From: Mactra quadrangularis
Lineage: Eukaryota; Mollusca; Bivalvia; Venerida; Mactridae
Assembly (NCBI GenBank): GCA_025267735.1
Contig: CM046308.1
Coordinates: forward strand, 31,609,267 to 31,673,266
DNA length: 64,000 bases
Reading direction: 5' to 3'
Below the pieces are notes generated by a model that was given only the letters and a program-made list of their open reading frames with translations, made no database searches and was not told where the DNA came from. Made by a program: the position numbers and the translations under genes. Positions 1 through 13,200 of the stretch are shown here, in pieces (the first letter of the stretch is position 1; the number at the start of each line of letters is the position of its first letter).

Positions 1-1234
1 TGACGTTTGTAATCCAAATGATATTAGCCAGGAGATATTTTAGACTCAAGCCAAGCCTGAGTGTCGTATGGAATAAGAACAAATTTGTCTTTAATATTTT
101 CCAGAGGAAATTAATTCAAAATAAGTCTGAATATATAACGAATTATCTTATGAGAAGAGACGCGTAGAAAATAATGAAATATTACCAAAAAACTGGAATT
201 TCATCTATAACCAATTTCCATACAAATATGAAAACGAAGCCGCGACTAACTATCTCAGATTGAACAAATTTCTGTCAATAATTCATCACATCTGATAACG
301 CCAAAAAAGTGATAAAAAGAAGCGCACAGAAGAAAATATGAGTAAAAGGAGTAGACATCTCACAATTTCAAGCAAGCAAGAATTTTGATTTGCTTTGTGT
401 CTATGTTAGACAGACACTGAGTACATTTATGTCAGCTTGTATGTAAGAATTTCATCTATGTAAGAACAAATGAAGACAGTAAATAGGTTATTTTGGACGA
501 ACTTCTTTCACAATTTTCTCGATTACGGACAAGAAATGGAATAGAAAATCTCAACTGACATAGTCATTTATCAGGACTCTTCTTTATTAAAAAAAAACAA
601 CGGCGTAGACAGAACAAACTATTTCCATTGTAGACGCATACTCATTATATGCTTGGAGTAACGTGTAAAAAATAACAGTTTGGTGCTTAACGTCCAGCGT
701 TCTGTTTTCCTTTTCTAAATCTCGGAGTTAATCAAAATGGACATGGAAATTATCAAAAGTATGTAATGATAAACTTGTTTATATTATGTTTACTTCACTC
801 TCCAGTCTATTGATCAGATAAACCTAGATAAAGTTTTCTTTATTACATTCTTGCGAATGAGCATCAGAGGACAGTCAACAGAATATTCTAGCTCTGGATT
901 ACCGATGCTATGTGAAATGTGAGAAAAATATTACACAACGTCTTATTGGGTTTATTTAAAACAGAAACATAGAATAAAAACTGAATTAGAGACAACTGGA
1001 TATTGAATATCTCATATTGGAATTTAAGTTGACCAAATAGGAAACTATAAGAAGCGAATGCTGAAACGGAAATAGACGGAACTTATTCGGAATAGTTCGT
1101 GCAATTCCGGGGATTTCAAAACTACCTAAAGACAACCGTATTTGTCGTCTGACGGTGGCTATTCTAGTTCAGTAGTTGATTGAATACACTAGTTACAACT
1201 AGCTGAAGATAGATCATCACTCCTCAAACCAAAC
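1..1234 (+). promoter_or_regulatory. Upstream flank and putative 5' UTR/promoter of the channel gene
   Basis: No open frame or repeat recognised. The last about 130 bases before the ATG at 1235 are slightly less AT-rich than the surroundings and may be 5' UTR. No TATA box at a convincing distance, and the transcription start cannot be placed from sequence. The region is assigned by position only. Confidence 0.3.
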
Positions 1235-1275
1235 ATGGCAATCATAGGAATAATAATACTTTTAAACTTTATCAG
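1235..1275 (+). CDS. Coding exon 1: start codon and signal peptide
   Basis: ATG at 1235 has a good context (A at -3, G at +4), and the first in-frame stop upstream is TAG at 1190-1192. It encodes 13 residues plus two bases: a hydrophobic stretch of Ile, Leu and Phe typical of a signal-peptide core. It ends CAG at the strong donor GTAAG (1276). Phase 2 fits the single base that opens exon 2 at 34901, making Arg14. The joined N terminus reads MAIIGIIILLNFIRMISAQF, with plausible cleavage near SAQ. The next exon is 33.6 kb away, so pairing is inferred from phase and signal-peptide logic. An alternative in-frame ATG at 34794, contiguous with exon 2, would give a poorer leader. Confidence 0.7.
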
Positions 1276-4200
1276 GTAAGATTCTTGCTTATTACATTGT
1301 ATGCATAGTTATAGTAATATTATTATACTTTGTAAATCATTTAAAACCTTTGATAACGAAATAAAGATATATTAATAATATTCACTTTTACCCTAAAAGT
1401 GTAAAGAAAAACAAAATATATAAAAGTTTCGATATATGATGCAAAACTTTTAAAACATTTTTTCATGTTTAATACAAAGAATAGTATAATGCAAAATGTA
1501 GTTACACCACATGATATTATTAATCCTTTTTATTATATTAAACTTAATATAAATCTTTAAAATAAAATTTTGCCACTTTAAAATATATATATAAAAAAAT
1601 AAAAAGACAAAAAGTTACTAAGGCAAAAGCACCTTAGTAATCTATTTTTTTATTTTGTTTGCTACAATCATAAATCAGAATAATTTCATTTATTTTTATA
1701 ATGATAACATGACTATTTAACAGCATTTAAACCAATGATATATTGACTTACTTGTATTTATTTTTTAAGTGTACGAATAAGATGCTTAATGCATTAAGAA
1801 AGGTGCTGGAAAATTATGACATTGAAGTTATCTTTTGAAAATACCATAATGGAAATTGCTATTTATACCCCTTACAAAATTATAATGAATATATTCCTAC
1901 CTATAAATTCTCCCTAAAGGTACTAAAATTTATAGATTTAAGTGGCAGTGTCATCACGTTAGAAGACAACCATATCATAATTAACATTATAGAGAGAGTT
2001 ACTTAAACCCATTGTTAAAATGTTCATAATTTGTGTCTACAAAATTTTTACAGATAAATGTAACGTTAATACCAAGAATGAATTTGACAAAATGCGAAGT
2101 CTAATAATCAGATGCGGTGGTTTTTGCCGGGTTTCATGTTCTAAAAGAAACCGTATTTGTAATTTTGGCTAATGATACTAATGCTTGTTAAATTAGAATC
2201 TCTACTACTAAAATGAATGAACTTTAAAAACCGAAAACTCTGAAACTACTGTTAATGAACGCAAGTTTTTTGTATTATTAAAATGTTCTTGATGTGGCTA
2301 AACAATGCCATTACAGTATTGCCTAAGGAAATGACACAGTAATTTGAAAAAAATACAACATTTCTGTAATGTTTAAAATATATTCTGAGATGGAACTAGC
2401 TTTATCAAAGAAAGATGCTGCGTACCTGGTAGACCTTATAGCAGACAAAGGCTTAAATGGAAAAATATTACTTATGGCATACAAACAGGAGTAAAGTTTA
2501 CAGAAAACTCGAAAAAAGCGCAGTTTGTTAGTCTAACATGTATTTAAGTTATTGTGTGAGAAATGATTTTAGTATGTATTATCAATAAAGAAGGAATAAA
2601 TAGATTAAATGACTTCTAAATCCTCCCAAAAAATTAAGAGCATAAAAAACTAGGTGAAAATGTATAATATAGTTATATTATCAAAAGGGGATTTACTTCA
2701 ATAACTGCCAAAAAAAGTCGTGCTGTTTAAGTGAATCATATCAACGGAACTTTAAATATCCCTTTAACAAAGATATAACAAGAACAAAAGGACATTCGTG
2801 CGTTAATTAAAATAGCTGCTAAATTATTATAAATACAAACTTTAAAATAACATGCATCGTTCTAGTTATATGAATGACTTAGAATGACGATGAAGCTTAC
2901 TTTCATAATGGTAGGTCAAAGCGTTTCCTACGACATACAATTTGGTAACAAAGCCGATGTATAAACATTTAAAGTAAGCCATATTTATCTAAGAGGCACG
3001 GGCATCTCTAATATACCGACAAATATTTGTCAATACAATTGTTTGCTTTATGGCACCAATTTCACCTCATTCGGTCAGACAAACCTAGAAACAAGTCATT
3101 AAATGTACGCCATGTTATATTTGTCCGAAAAAACGAACACACAAAGCAAACAAATGACTGACATATTTGTAAATATGATATGATTAATGTTTTCAACTTT
3201 TGTTGAATTCCGATGAGAGGTTAACATAAACTACAAGAATAAGACATTTACTGCAGTTAGGATATGACTTCACGCGAATAGTGTGTCCCAACCGTCCAGA
3301 AATGTGGTAAGCACATTTTATTTTTGTTTTTAAATATAATATCTATTGGATGTATGTTGAATAAAAAATAAATAGAAATCAAAAGTTTAAGATTTCATTT
3401 TAACCTTCCTAACTAATAACCAAATGTTAAATAAAAGCGGAGAACATTCGGTTCTAAGCAGACATCCGAAAAAATAAGTTTATTTTAACTTTGAACCAAC
3501 TCGAAGTATTGCGAAGTTTAAAAAATGGCGATTCGATAATTGAGTGATATTAATAACTTTGTGATACTGATATTATGACAAAGGTATGACATCAGAAAGT
3601 TCAAAACAAAACAAAAAAGAAACAAATGTGCCATTACAGAAGAGAAAATAGACAGAAAGCTTAACAAAATGTACTTATAACGCAATAAGACTGCTCAATG
3701 ACACACATTACATCATACAATCGTCCAAAAAAGCAATCATATCATTCCATCTCAACAAATGTCATACTATGTTAACCACAATGTTATAAATATTTCTTTT
3801 CCCTAGTTTTTCCATTTCTCTCAATGGCTAGTTGATAATAATTTGGTCTGACATTTGTATGTCAGTAATAACAAAAATCGTGGGGATTTTCTTCCACATT
3901 TTCTATTATGTTAACCTAGACACATTTGTCAATAAAATCGCTTCCCAAATATATTATATTTAGTAATCGTTACACCCTATTATATGTCTAAACAATAAAT
4001 GATTTTTATTGTCAGCGTGAATGAAATGACATTTATTTTTTTGTCTTTACGTATGATAGCTGATTTTTAGTAAAAATTAAGTGGACTGTTGCCGTATTTT
4101 AATGGTGCTAAGCTGTGACTTAAATTCTACTTCATATTTAAGGTTTGAACGGACGTCTACAAACGGAATACGCATGCGTTTTGACTGAAAATAATATTCA

Positions 4201-7200
4201 AATATGCTATACAGGGTAAATAAGAAATCGGAATCTTGACAATTCCGATTCCTACAATTCGAATTTGCCTCAGACCTATTTTGGACATCCAAATGAAAAT
4301 TTACAGCATTTAATTTTTCAAAAAAAAATCAGCCATTTTTTTCAATTGCATTGTTTGCATCTTTTTGTTACACTGGATTACAATGCATATATTCTATTTA
4401 CCAGCAGCATATATATAAGTACATGCAACTCTTTGTCCGAATTATGCTGTAATTAAGACACTGCCAACAGCTTGTTACAAAATGTATTCCTGTAACCCAA
4501 TCTCGTAAACAAAACATGAGCGGTGCCTAATCACAAGAAAAAAGTGTAACCAATAAATAGTTTAAGTGTCAAGTGATGATGACTAAATGAACCTGAACTC
4601 TCTCGCTTTGTATTCTAAAATCACGTGGTTATTCAATATCTCATGACGGAATATACCTAACAAGCCAATGACGTTAAAATGTTTATCTTCAATGTACATA
4701 AATCCTACAAAATGAACATTAAGATAGTTCCCTTCATTGTCTTCATACAACTTTACTGTTTGTAAAAGACTATCTAGTATAATACCATAAAACTCTGAAT
4801 GAAAAATAGCCAATCATTTCACATTGTGTTTTCTATTAAGTAAATATTTATCATAACAATATCATAGCTAGAATACATATGTCTGATTTGGTCATTGTCT
4901 GATCTTAGACAGTATTATTTCTCAAGGGGAATATAAGGTTTATTTTCTAAACTCATTTACGCTGACCAAACATTTTCTCTTCTAAGAAGTAAGATAAATG
5001 TTAATTTAGTTTATTCATTATGGTCAAATTATATTACTAGTATACATTCAACCGCACAATAAACTTCCTATAGAGTAACAATGCCAAATGGCTCTCAGAC
5101 ACCCTAGAGGAAACTATTTTAACTGTCTCAAACACCACCGTTTAAAAAAGAAGCACTATTACCATTGCTAGTAGCTAGATACTCAATTACCCTAAAACGT
5201 AAATACTAAGGGGTCTTCATCGCAAACCTAACCAGTGGAATATTTATTTGGCTAGATATTTACTCTATTGTTTAACCGCCAGTATAATATGCCCAGTACA
5301 GGTCTTCCAGTCCTTGTAAGTAACTGGCTATAGTTTCACATAAACAACCGTTGTCATTAGATTTGCTCGGAACTACGTTCAGTTATTTGAGAGAAGGTAG
5401 GCCTGCAATAATATGATTCAATGCCTTAAACATTAGTTTAGTATTTCAGCGAATGGAAAGTATCTTCTTCAGCCTTGTGAATGTCCTGTAGTTTAAAAGT
5501 TGTCAAATTGACTGGATTTACAAAATTACTTTTCAAGCTGATTTTTAATTTCGAAAATCAGCCGCGGCCTTGGCGTAGTGGTTGGCATGTCTGACTTCGA
5601 ATCCGGAGATCGCGGGTTCGCAACCCGGTCGCGGCAGGTCATACCCTATACATGAGTCGGCCTCGTGGTAGGGTAAGTTAGTACTGGTGATAGATAAGTG
5701 TCCAGGAAATCTATAGTAAGAAGAGCTGGTCGTCGTGTATATGACCTGAATATGTGTTGAATGCGACGTTAAAAAAAACAAAAAACAAACAAACAATAAT
5801 TTCGAAAATCGCGTGTCTCGCATTACAGATAATGATATCAAAATGATAATGCCTGCGAAATGTAATTTGAAATGATATCCAACCAATTTTATTTGCTGAC
5901 AGAATACAACAAATGTTGTAAAGCATTGCGTATTTATAGAACACTAGTGTTATAGTTAGTAATCTTTATTCATTTATCACTTTTTTGGGTGAGTCAGATA
6001 CTTTTCACATTAAAGGAAATTGTATGACATGCTTTCACTTCAGATTCGAATCCATATATAACCGGATCAACGTTCTGATCCTTTATGGCCTATGTTGACG
6101 TTGGACGGGTTAAAGTTTTATCTGCCATTGTCACGACATACTTTAAGTTGCATTTTTGTAAAAGCTTGGTGATTATTTTGTAAAATATTTTGACAATGAT
6201 GTAAATACCTTACTAATAAGTTCGTTAATTGACATAATGTTTTGGTTACTTATTTTTTATGTATTTAATTTTACGCCGTTTATCACAAATTTGTATGATG
6301 TTATCTACTGCAGTTTTTTCCTCTACTGAGGAAAATAAAGATCTATTCTTAAAGCGTATAATAACCTTGGCCTGGAATCGAAACTGGCACCTCCGATTGC
6401 GAAATCCTGCGCCCGTTCACTATTGAGTTTACTATAACTATAAATAAAGAACTGCAATTTGAGTTCACTGAAATCTAAGTCATTGATCTTGCTGTCTAAT
6501 AAACAAACAAAAATCACACTTAGTCTTCAAATATCTTTTCCTGTTTTTGATTTGACAATATCCGGTCAAATCATAACAAGAAGGCCATCATAAATGCAAT
6601 TAAATAGCATTATTTAATGGAACTACTAGACACGTTTTGTGGTGTTTCTTCAATACGATTTGGCTGTCTTTCAACTATGCCAATGGATAAAGAAATATCC
6701 ATTGGTCAATGAGTCAATGTCACCATTAATCACAGATCAACCAGTCGGAGATATGAGGGCCATATTATTTTGATTTACAACAAACTAACATGAACAAGGA
6801 ATGTTGACATATAATCGAATATTGGAGCATGGGAACATCGTTAACATGTGGAGAACTTACTTCAATATATTAATGGGTCAATGAGTGACTTTACTCAAAA
6901 TGGAAAACTCGTGCAAACATCATAACATATACTCATGCATGTAACATCATGGAAATAGTGCAATCTTATAGCATAGCATATGCATATGCGATCTGTTTTA
7001 GCTATCCATTTTTAACCTATCGTACTTGACACTATTTATATATGTTAAACAAGACTGCCGAGGAATTCCACACGAAAAGGCACAATATGAGTTTTACAAC
7101 AAATTAACATGTTATAAATGTTGATAATTGACTTAAAACGTCAGATTAAATAGAAGCAAATTGCAATTGATGTTTGTGAAAAGCTATTGTTTGCTACAAT

Positions 7201-10200
7201 TAGGTGCAATGAGTATTCGTGAATGGGTTGGTAATGTTATTTTGCAATACAAAATTTGATATAATGCATATAAACAAACACATCTAGAGACGTGATAAAT
7301 CAAATACCTCTTAGTACACTGACACACAACGAGTACTTGTACATTTTTTACAGTGTTCCTGCTTGTTATGAAGCAAACTAACATTGTTGATATGTCTAAG
7401 TACCATAATCATACACCTCTGATAATGTTTCTGTCTGACAATAGAACTATTAAACTGTCAATACAGTATGACAATCACAACTTAGTGACACTTATAGGAT
7501 TTGCGATGTCTGCGATAGATGGTAAAACCAGGGATTTTATATAAAAATTCTGGTAAAAGTAAACAATATGAAATTGTTTAAATAACCGAGTACTTGTGCT
7601 AAACAAAAATATGAAATGGTGTTTTTTTTCTAATTTTTATATTTACGGATTTTTTATTTTAAGCAGTTACAAAACTAATTAATTTTGTAAATGTCGACAG
7701 ACTGACCTCACAGGTTTTTTATCAATATTCGTAAATGAACTTTTTAAGCCAATAACAAATTGCCAGTATTTGAATAATAGCAGTTAAGTTTCAGTTGGTG
7801 TCATGAAGTTAAAAGGTTAACAAAATCAGTTTAAGAAAGAAATCTACCAAAACGAATCTAAGCGTACAGTTTTTTTCCACTGCACTGCTTCCAGAGATGC
7901 ATCAAATTCCTTAATCGCCAAATGTCTTAGCAGACGTGTGCTAAATGTCTTACCATTAATAGTTCGACAGTTTGACGGATTGCTATATGTATGTTGTAAT
8001 TTTAAAGACAGATCGGTTTCACATAATGTTTGTTAAAATAGAAAACAATGTAAGAAGCTTGATGAACAACGTTAGGTCTAGACTCGAATAATCTGCAAGC
8101 AGGGTTTTCATTTGATTGCTTAAAACACTATCTCTAAAAACTGCAGGTTTTCTGCACAGGTATCCATTACTGTAATTGCTCCAGCAAAGATTGCGTGATG
8201 ATTGAACCCACTTTATTATTAGTTTAGCACTATAGACCACCATGTCGGTTCATTGTGTTGAATATTTTAATGTTGTTGCCACCATCTCACAACATACACA
8301 TTTTGTAATTACGTGCTTTATAAAATTAGAATTGGAACGTGTGGAGATTTCTAATACTTTAAATGGTGCCATTGTTTCCACATAACTTTCCGGTCATGCC
8401 ACGTCTAAGCGATTATATGAATCGTGTTTTAGCCTCTATTGACATACTACAGTGGTATAAATAGTTACATTGACCGCATTTTATTTATCCTTTGGCAATG
8501 TTGCTAGACAAATAAATCGAGATATTATGTGATAACTATCTAGTTTGTTTATTACATAATTCCAAGCGATCATGTTTTTATAAACTACCGTCCTTGTTTC
8601 TGTCTTGACCGGATATTGACCAGTCAAACAGTAAAGAAAGAATTTATACTGACTCGGTTAACAAAAGACATTAATGGCTAGATTTTGTTTTATTTCTAAC
8701 AGACTGAGCAAAAGCTGAATCCTACTAATATAGCCTAAATAGTATTTACTTATTCATTGAAATAGTTTCTCAGAAAAAGCCAATATATACCAATACAGAC
8801 AAATTAATTATTTTAACCAAACAATTGCTTCAATGCGCATTACAATGCTAGATTATTAAGATAATGACATTTTCTATTAAGCACCAATTTTAAGAGATTA
8901 TACACTTACCCATACTTGGAAAAAAAATTCTTGAGGCTTTCGTGATACAAAACGGTGCTACTTGGAAAAATTCCTTGTTTTGTATTTTGTTTGCTACAAA
9001 ATGTTTATTGATGTTACATTCTCATTCATAGCATGTTGGCAAACAACAGGCTTTCACATATATTTGATAAATATTCGAGTCTGTAAAATATAATGCATTC
9101 AATGAATCTTCATCTATCATATTTGCAGAATACATTTGAAACTTTCCAAATGTAAAGATGACATAGTTTCTAATGTATAAAAAAATCCACACCATTGATC
9201 GGCTGCATTGATATTGATATCAACATTGATTGCAACTTTGTCAATGTTGTTGGACAATCAAAGTCTAGAAATGGTGTGATCAAGTTTGCTCCAAAGAGTA
9301 ATGACTTAGTGACATAGTATCACTTCCTCTTTGCTATTTCGTAACCAAACAAACAGTATGAAAATCCTTTTAATTGGTTCTTACTATTTCGGGACAAGAT
9401 AACACGACATTATAAATATTATGACTTTTCTCTCTCCTTTTCTCTCCTTTTCTCTCTTTTTCACTTACATTTTCTCTCCCACTTTACATTTCTCGTTTTT
9501 CTCTTTATTGTAAAGTGGTCAGTTTTATTGTCATAAAAGAACGCAATGTTATATAAAAAGTGCGTAATATGAAGTAACAAAATTATAGAAATAGTTTTAA
9601 CATTCACCATACCTCCTACGGGGAATGGATGGTTATGTTAATGTTCAATGTAAAAACGAACTTTTTCCCCTTGAGATTTTATACTGTCTAAGTCCAGACA
9701 ATGACCAAATCAGACATATGTATTTTTCCTTTTATATTGTAATGATAACTGTTATCTATGATTTTATCAATGTAAAACATTTCCTAATTTTTCATTTAGA
9801 GTAACACTCAGTTACAAGAGATAAAGACAATGAAGGACATAGCATATAATATGTTGTTTTGTCATCTATGTTGTATGTCAGTGAACCTTTGTGTGTATTA
9901 CCATTAGTTATAAAAAACTTTAGATAAAATTATCAATTTAATTGATTGCGAGTATTACTTACATAGTATACATTGACTCCTGATAACTTCTGCCTAGGCA
10001 TTCCATGTTGTAATTAATGACAAATACAGTTTTAATTTGAGCAATTTCTTTTAAATGTTAAACTCTAATAATTCATTCAATGAATTTTACTCGGTTCATG
10101 AGGTCGGTGTGGAGTGAACCAGAAAGAACGGTAATTGAAAGTCTAAGGTATAAATCGTGCTCCAAACTTATATAGTTTATATTAGCCAAATTGTTGACAA

Positions 10201-13200
10201 GCTTATGTCCATTTAGTTCAAACTGTTCAATAGCAGCTCTCTTACATTTGTTTTGACAGTTTCATCTCTATCTGCAACAAAACATAACTTCTGTAACACG
10301 ATATTTACGAGACGTTCCAAATTTATGATAGAAGACAATATATGATGTCTAACTATATGAAATTCTCGTTAGACAGAAAGCTGTTTCAAGCTTGTCTGTT
10401 ACAGATATGATTGCAGCTGCATCTTGGGAAATAAAAATAATTAGAAGAATTCTAGTGCATTGCCAAATCAATCAAATAAGATTTAATAAAAAGGAAAACA
10501 TCGATACTTTGTGTCTTCTGATTGTTTGGGTATCAATGAATCAGACATCGTTATCATGGTACCATATCTAAAATTAGCTTTGTATTATGTTTGTGTTGAA
10601 TAAATGTTTATGCGTACCATAAAGTATATTCATCAAGATGAATTTTAAACAACAATAGAAAAGCAAACACAATTCAACGTTACCCAGCGTCGTGATGGAG
10701 TGTTTAAAGTAACTGCTTTGAAAGTTCAGTAACTAAGTCTTTGGAATAATGAACTTCAATGTGTTACAAAATTAATCTTAACAAAACAATCCGATTTCCA
10801 GAATATACTTACATAACTTTCGTTGTAGTCTTCTAACGAGATCGCAACCATTAAAGTGGACTTTTAAATCGCATATCCCTATGGCAATGAATAAATCCTA
10901 AGAAGTAAACTTAACGTTGCATCTTGGAGAATAATTCTTTATCATACTTAAAATTCGTATTCGCCTACGTGCATTGCGTTTCTCATAGTAATCTTCCAGA
11001 TATATTATATGTACACTGTCGATATTCTTATTGCAGTATGTAGAAATCAAGCTTGACATATTTGACTGATCGCTGTGTATATTGTAAATTTAAAAGACAG
11101 ATCACTTTACTTTAATGATGTCAACATAGAGAAAATTGTTAGAAATGTCTAGATGATATTCGTTATTATGTCTACTCTGAACCTAAACTAGTATGAAGCT
11201 AAACTTGATACTATACTTGGTAATGAAGTTGACCTATTTGAACTTTTCTGTTTGCTAATTCATATGTCGCAGCATGTGATTCATCACATCATTCAGACGG
11301 AACGATTTTTAAAAATGATGACTCGTGAACGATTAGTAATTTGAGTTCACCGTTCTAAAATCTTTAACATTAAAAATAACTAGGTAATGCAAATAAAGAA
11401 CGTGATATCATTCTAAAATATAAATTCAAAGTACACAATCTACAACATTTCAGTATATTCCTTTAAGTTAAATGGCAATTCCATGAACGGATCATTTTGG
11501 AGTTATGATGCACAATATAATACTTTTCCGATTTGCTTTATTAAATGAGTTTTGTCTTTGCTAAATGTTATGATATTTTTGGTAAGTGAATACATTGCAA
11601 TAAAACATAAACTGTGGTAATTATCTTAATTAAGAACATGTGGTTTTAATGTTTTAGAACGGATATTGTATCGAGACGCGGCATTGCAATCCAATGCTAG
11701 AACTGTTATTACTCAAAATTGGTATATTGTATGGAATACAAGATGTCTCGATGCTAAAAGTTGTAAATTGTCAATATTTTTGGGCGGTGTTACTCTTGTG
11801 TATAATAGCTTTCGTTTGGAATGATGGAGGTTGTAATGTTTTGTGTGTACCAAAGGGAATAAAGATGAAGTCATCAGTCCACACATTATTGACACTTTGT
11901 TATGCATTTTCCCACAAAAAACTAACGAGTTTAATGACATCATTCCACACATGTTAGATACCGTCGGTGTTCTGCATAAAAGTTATATCTTCCGGGAAAT
12001 AATTTGTGGAGCTCTTTATCATTAATTTAGACATATTATCCCGATGGATGTGTGGTTCATTTTACAGCAATAAAAGTTTACATTAGTGAAGTAGTAGACA
12101 ATGCATTTGTTATAGAATAAATTTAATTGTCCCTGAAGTAATTCATAGACGATTTGATGGTTGAAATATGTTCTTTTCTAGAGCATTTTGTATAGTTTTG
12201 GGTGTTATGTTAAAAGGCAAACATATGATTTTATTATACCGCACTGGAATTTCCCTATGCTAAAGCCCTATACCGGAGCGGGTGATATTTTGTTCGATCA
12301 CATGGTAATATTACCCGCTATCTAAGGGAGATAACTTATTAACGATAAGTAGCCGTTAATAGCCACGACCGTGGCGTAGTGGTTAGCATGTCTGACTTCG
12401 AATCCGGAGATCGCGATTTCGAATCCCGGTCGCGGAGGGGTATATTAGTGATATAATTCATTTTTTTTATTGTACTGATTGTTTTCTTTACTGTGTTGTT
12501 ATTTATCGTTCAATAAATATTTTTGTAACACTTTTGTTTGGTATAATAAAACAAATAACACATGGCAGTGAGGGTGACAGTACAGATTATCAACCCTTGA
12601 AAAATTATATCAACCTCGGCTAGCGCCTCGGTTGATATTATTTTCCTCGGGTTGATAATCTGTACTGTCACCCTCACTGCCATGTGTTATTTATATAATA
12701 TCTGTATTTGTCGATTTAATCCATAAAATTATTCAATTTCATATCAATTGTTAAAGAAAATGTTTGATTTATACATTCAGTATCTGTCTTTTGATTATTC
12801 GCATTGGCATCAAAACATAAGCTCATTACATGTTATTATTCGTGAGTAGTTATTTACTAAAAATGAAAATGCATATTTCTTTCAAATGCAGATTGCATTG
12901 CTGCATTCCAAGTTCAAATCATTTGCATCGAAAACTGATCATTCTCAATACATTAGTAATTTTAAACATCTAACAAAAAAACTTATATTTGTTCATTAAG
13001 CTTCCAAATGGGCATTTAACTTTTCAAGTGCCATTATTATCAAACGACGAAGTGAATTTTATATATTTTACTAATTACTATTGTAAAAAAGGATGGCAAT
13101 AAACTATGTACGTATAGTACATGAGCTTTCTGTATAAGAATTATAAGATCATTGTGTTTAATGATATTCCAATACACAGGCGTAGTAATTGGGGTGATTT

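Noticed and set aside
5545..5944. Minus-strand frames of 113 and 77 codons
   Set aside because: Antisense of the SINE at 5560 and its tail.
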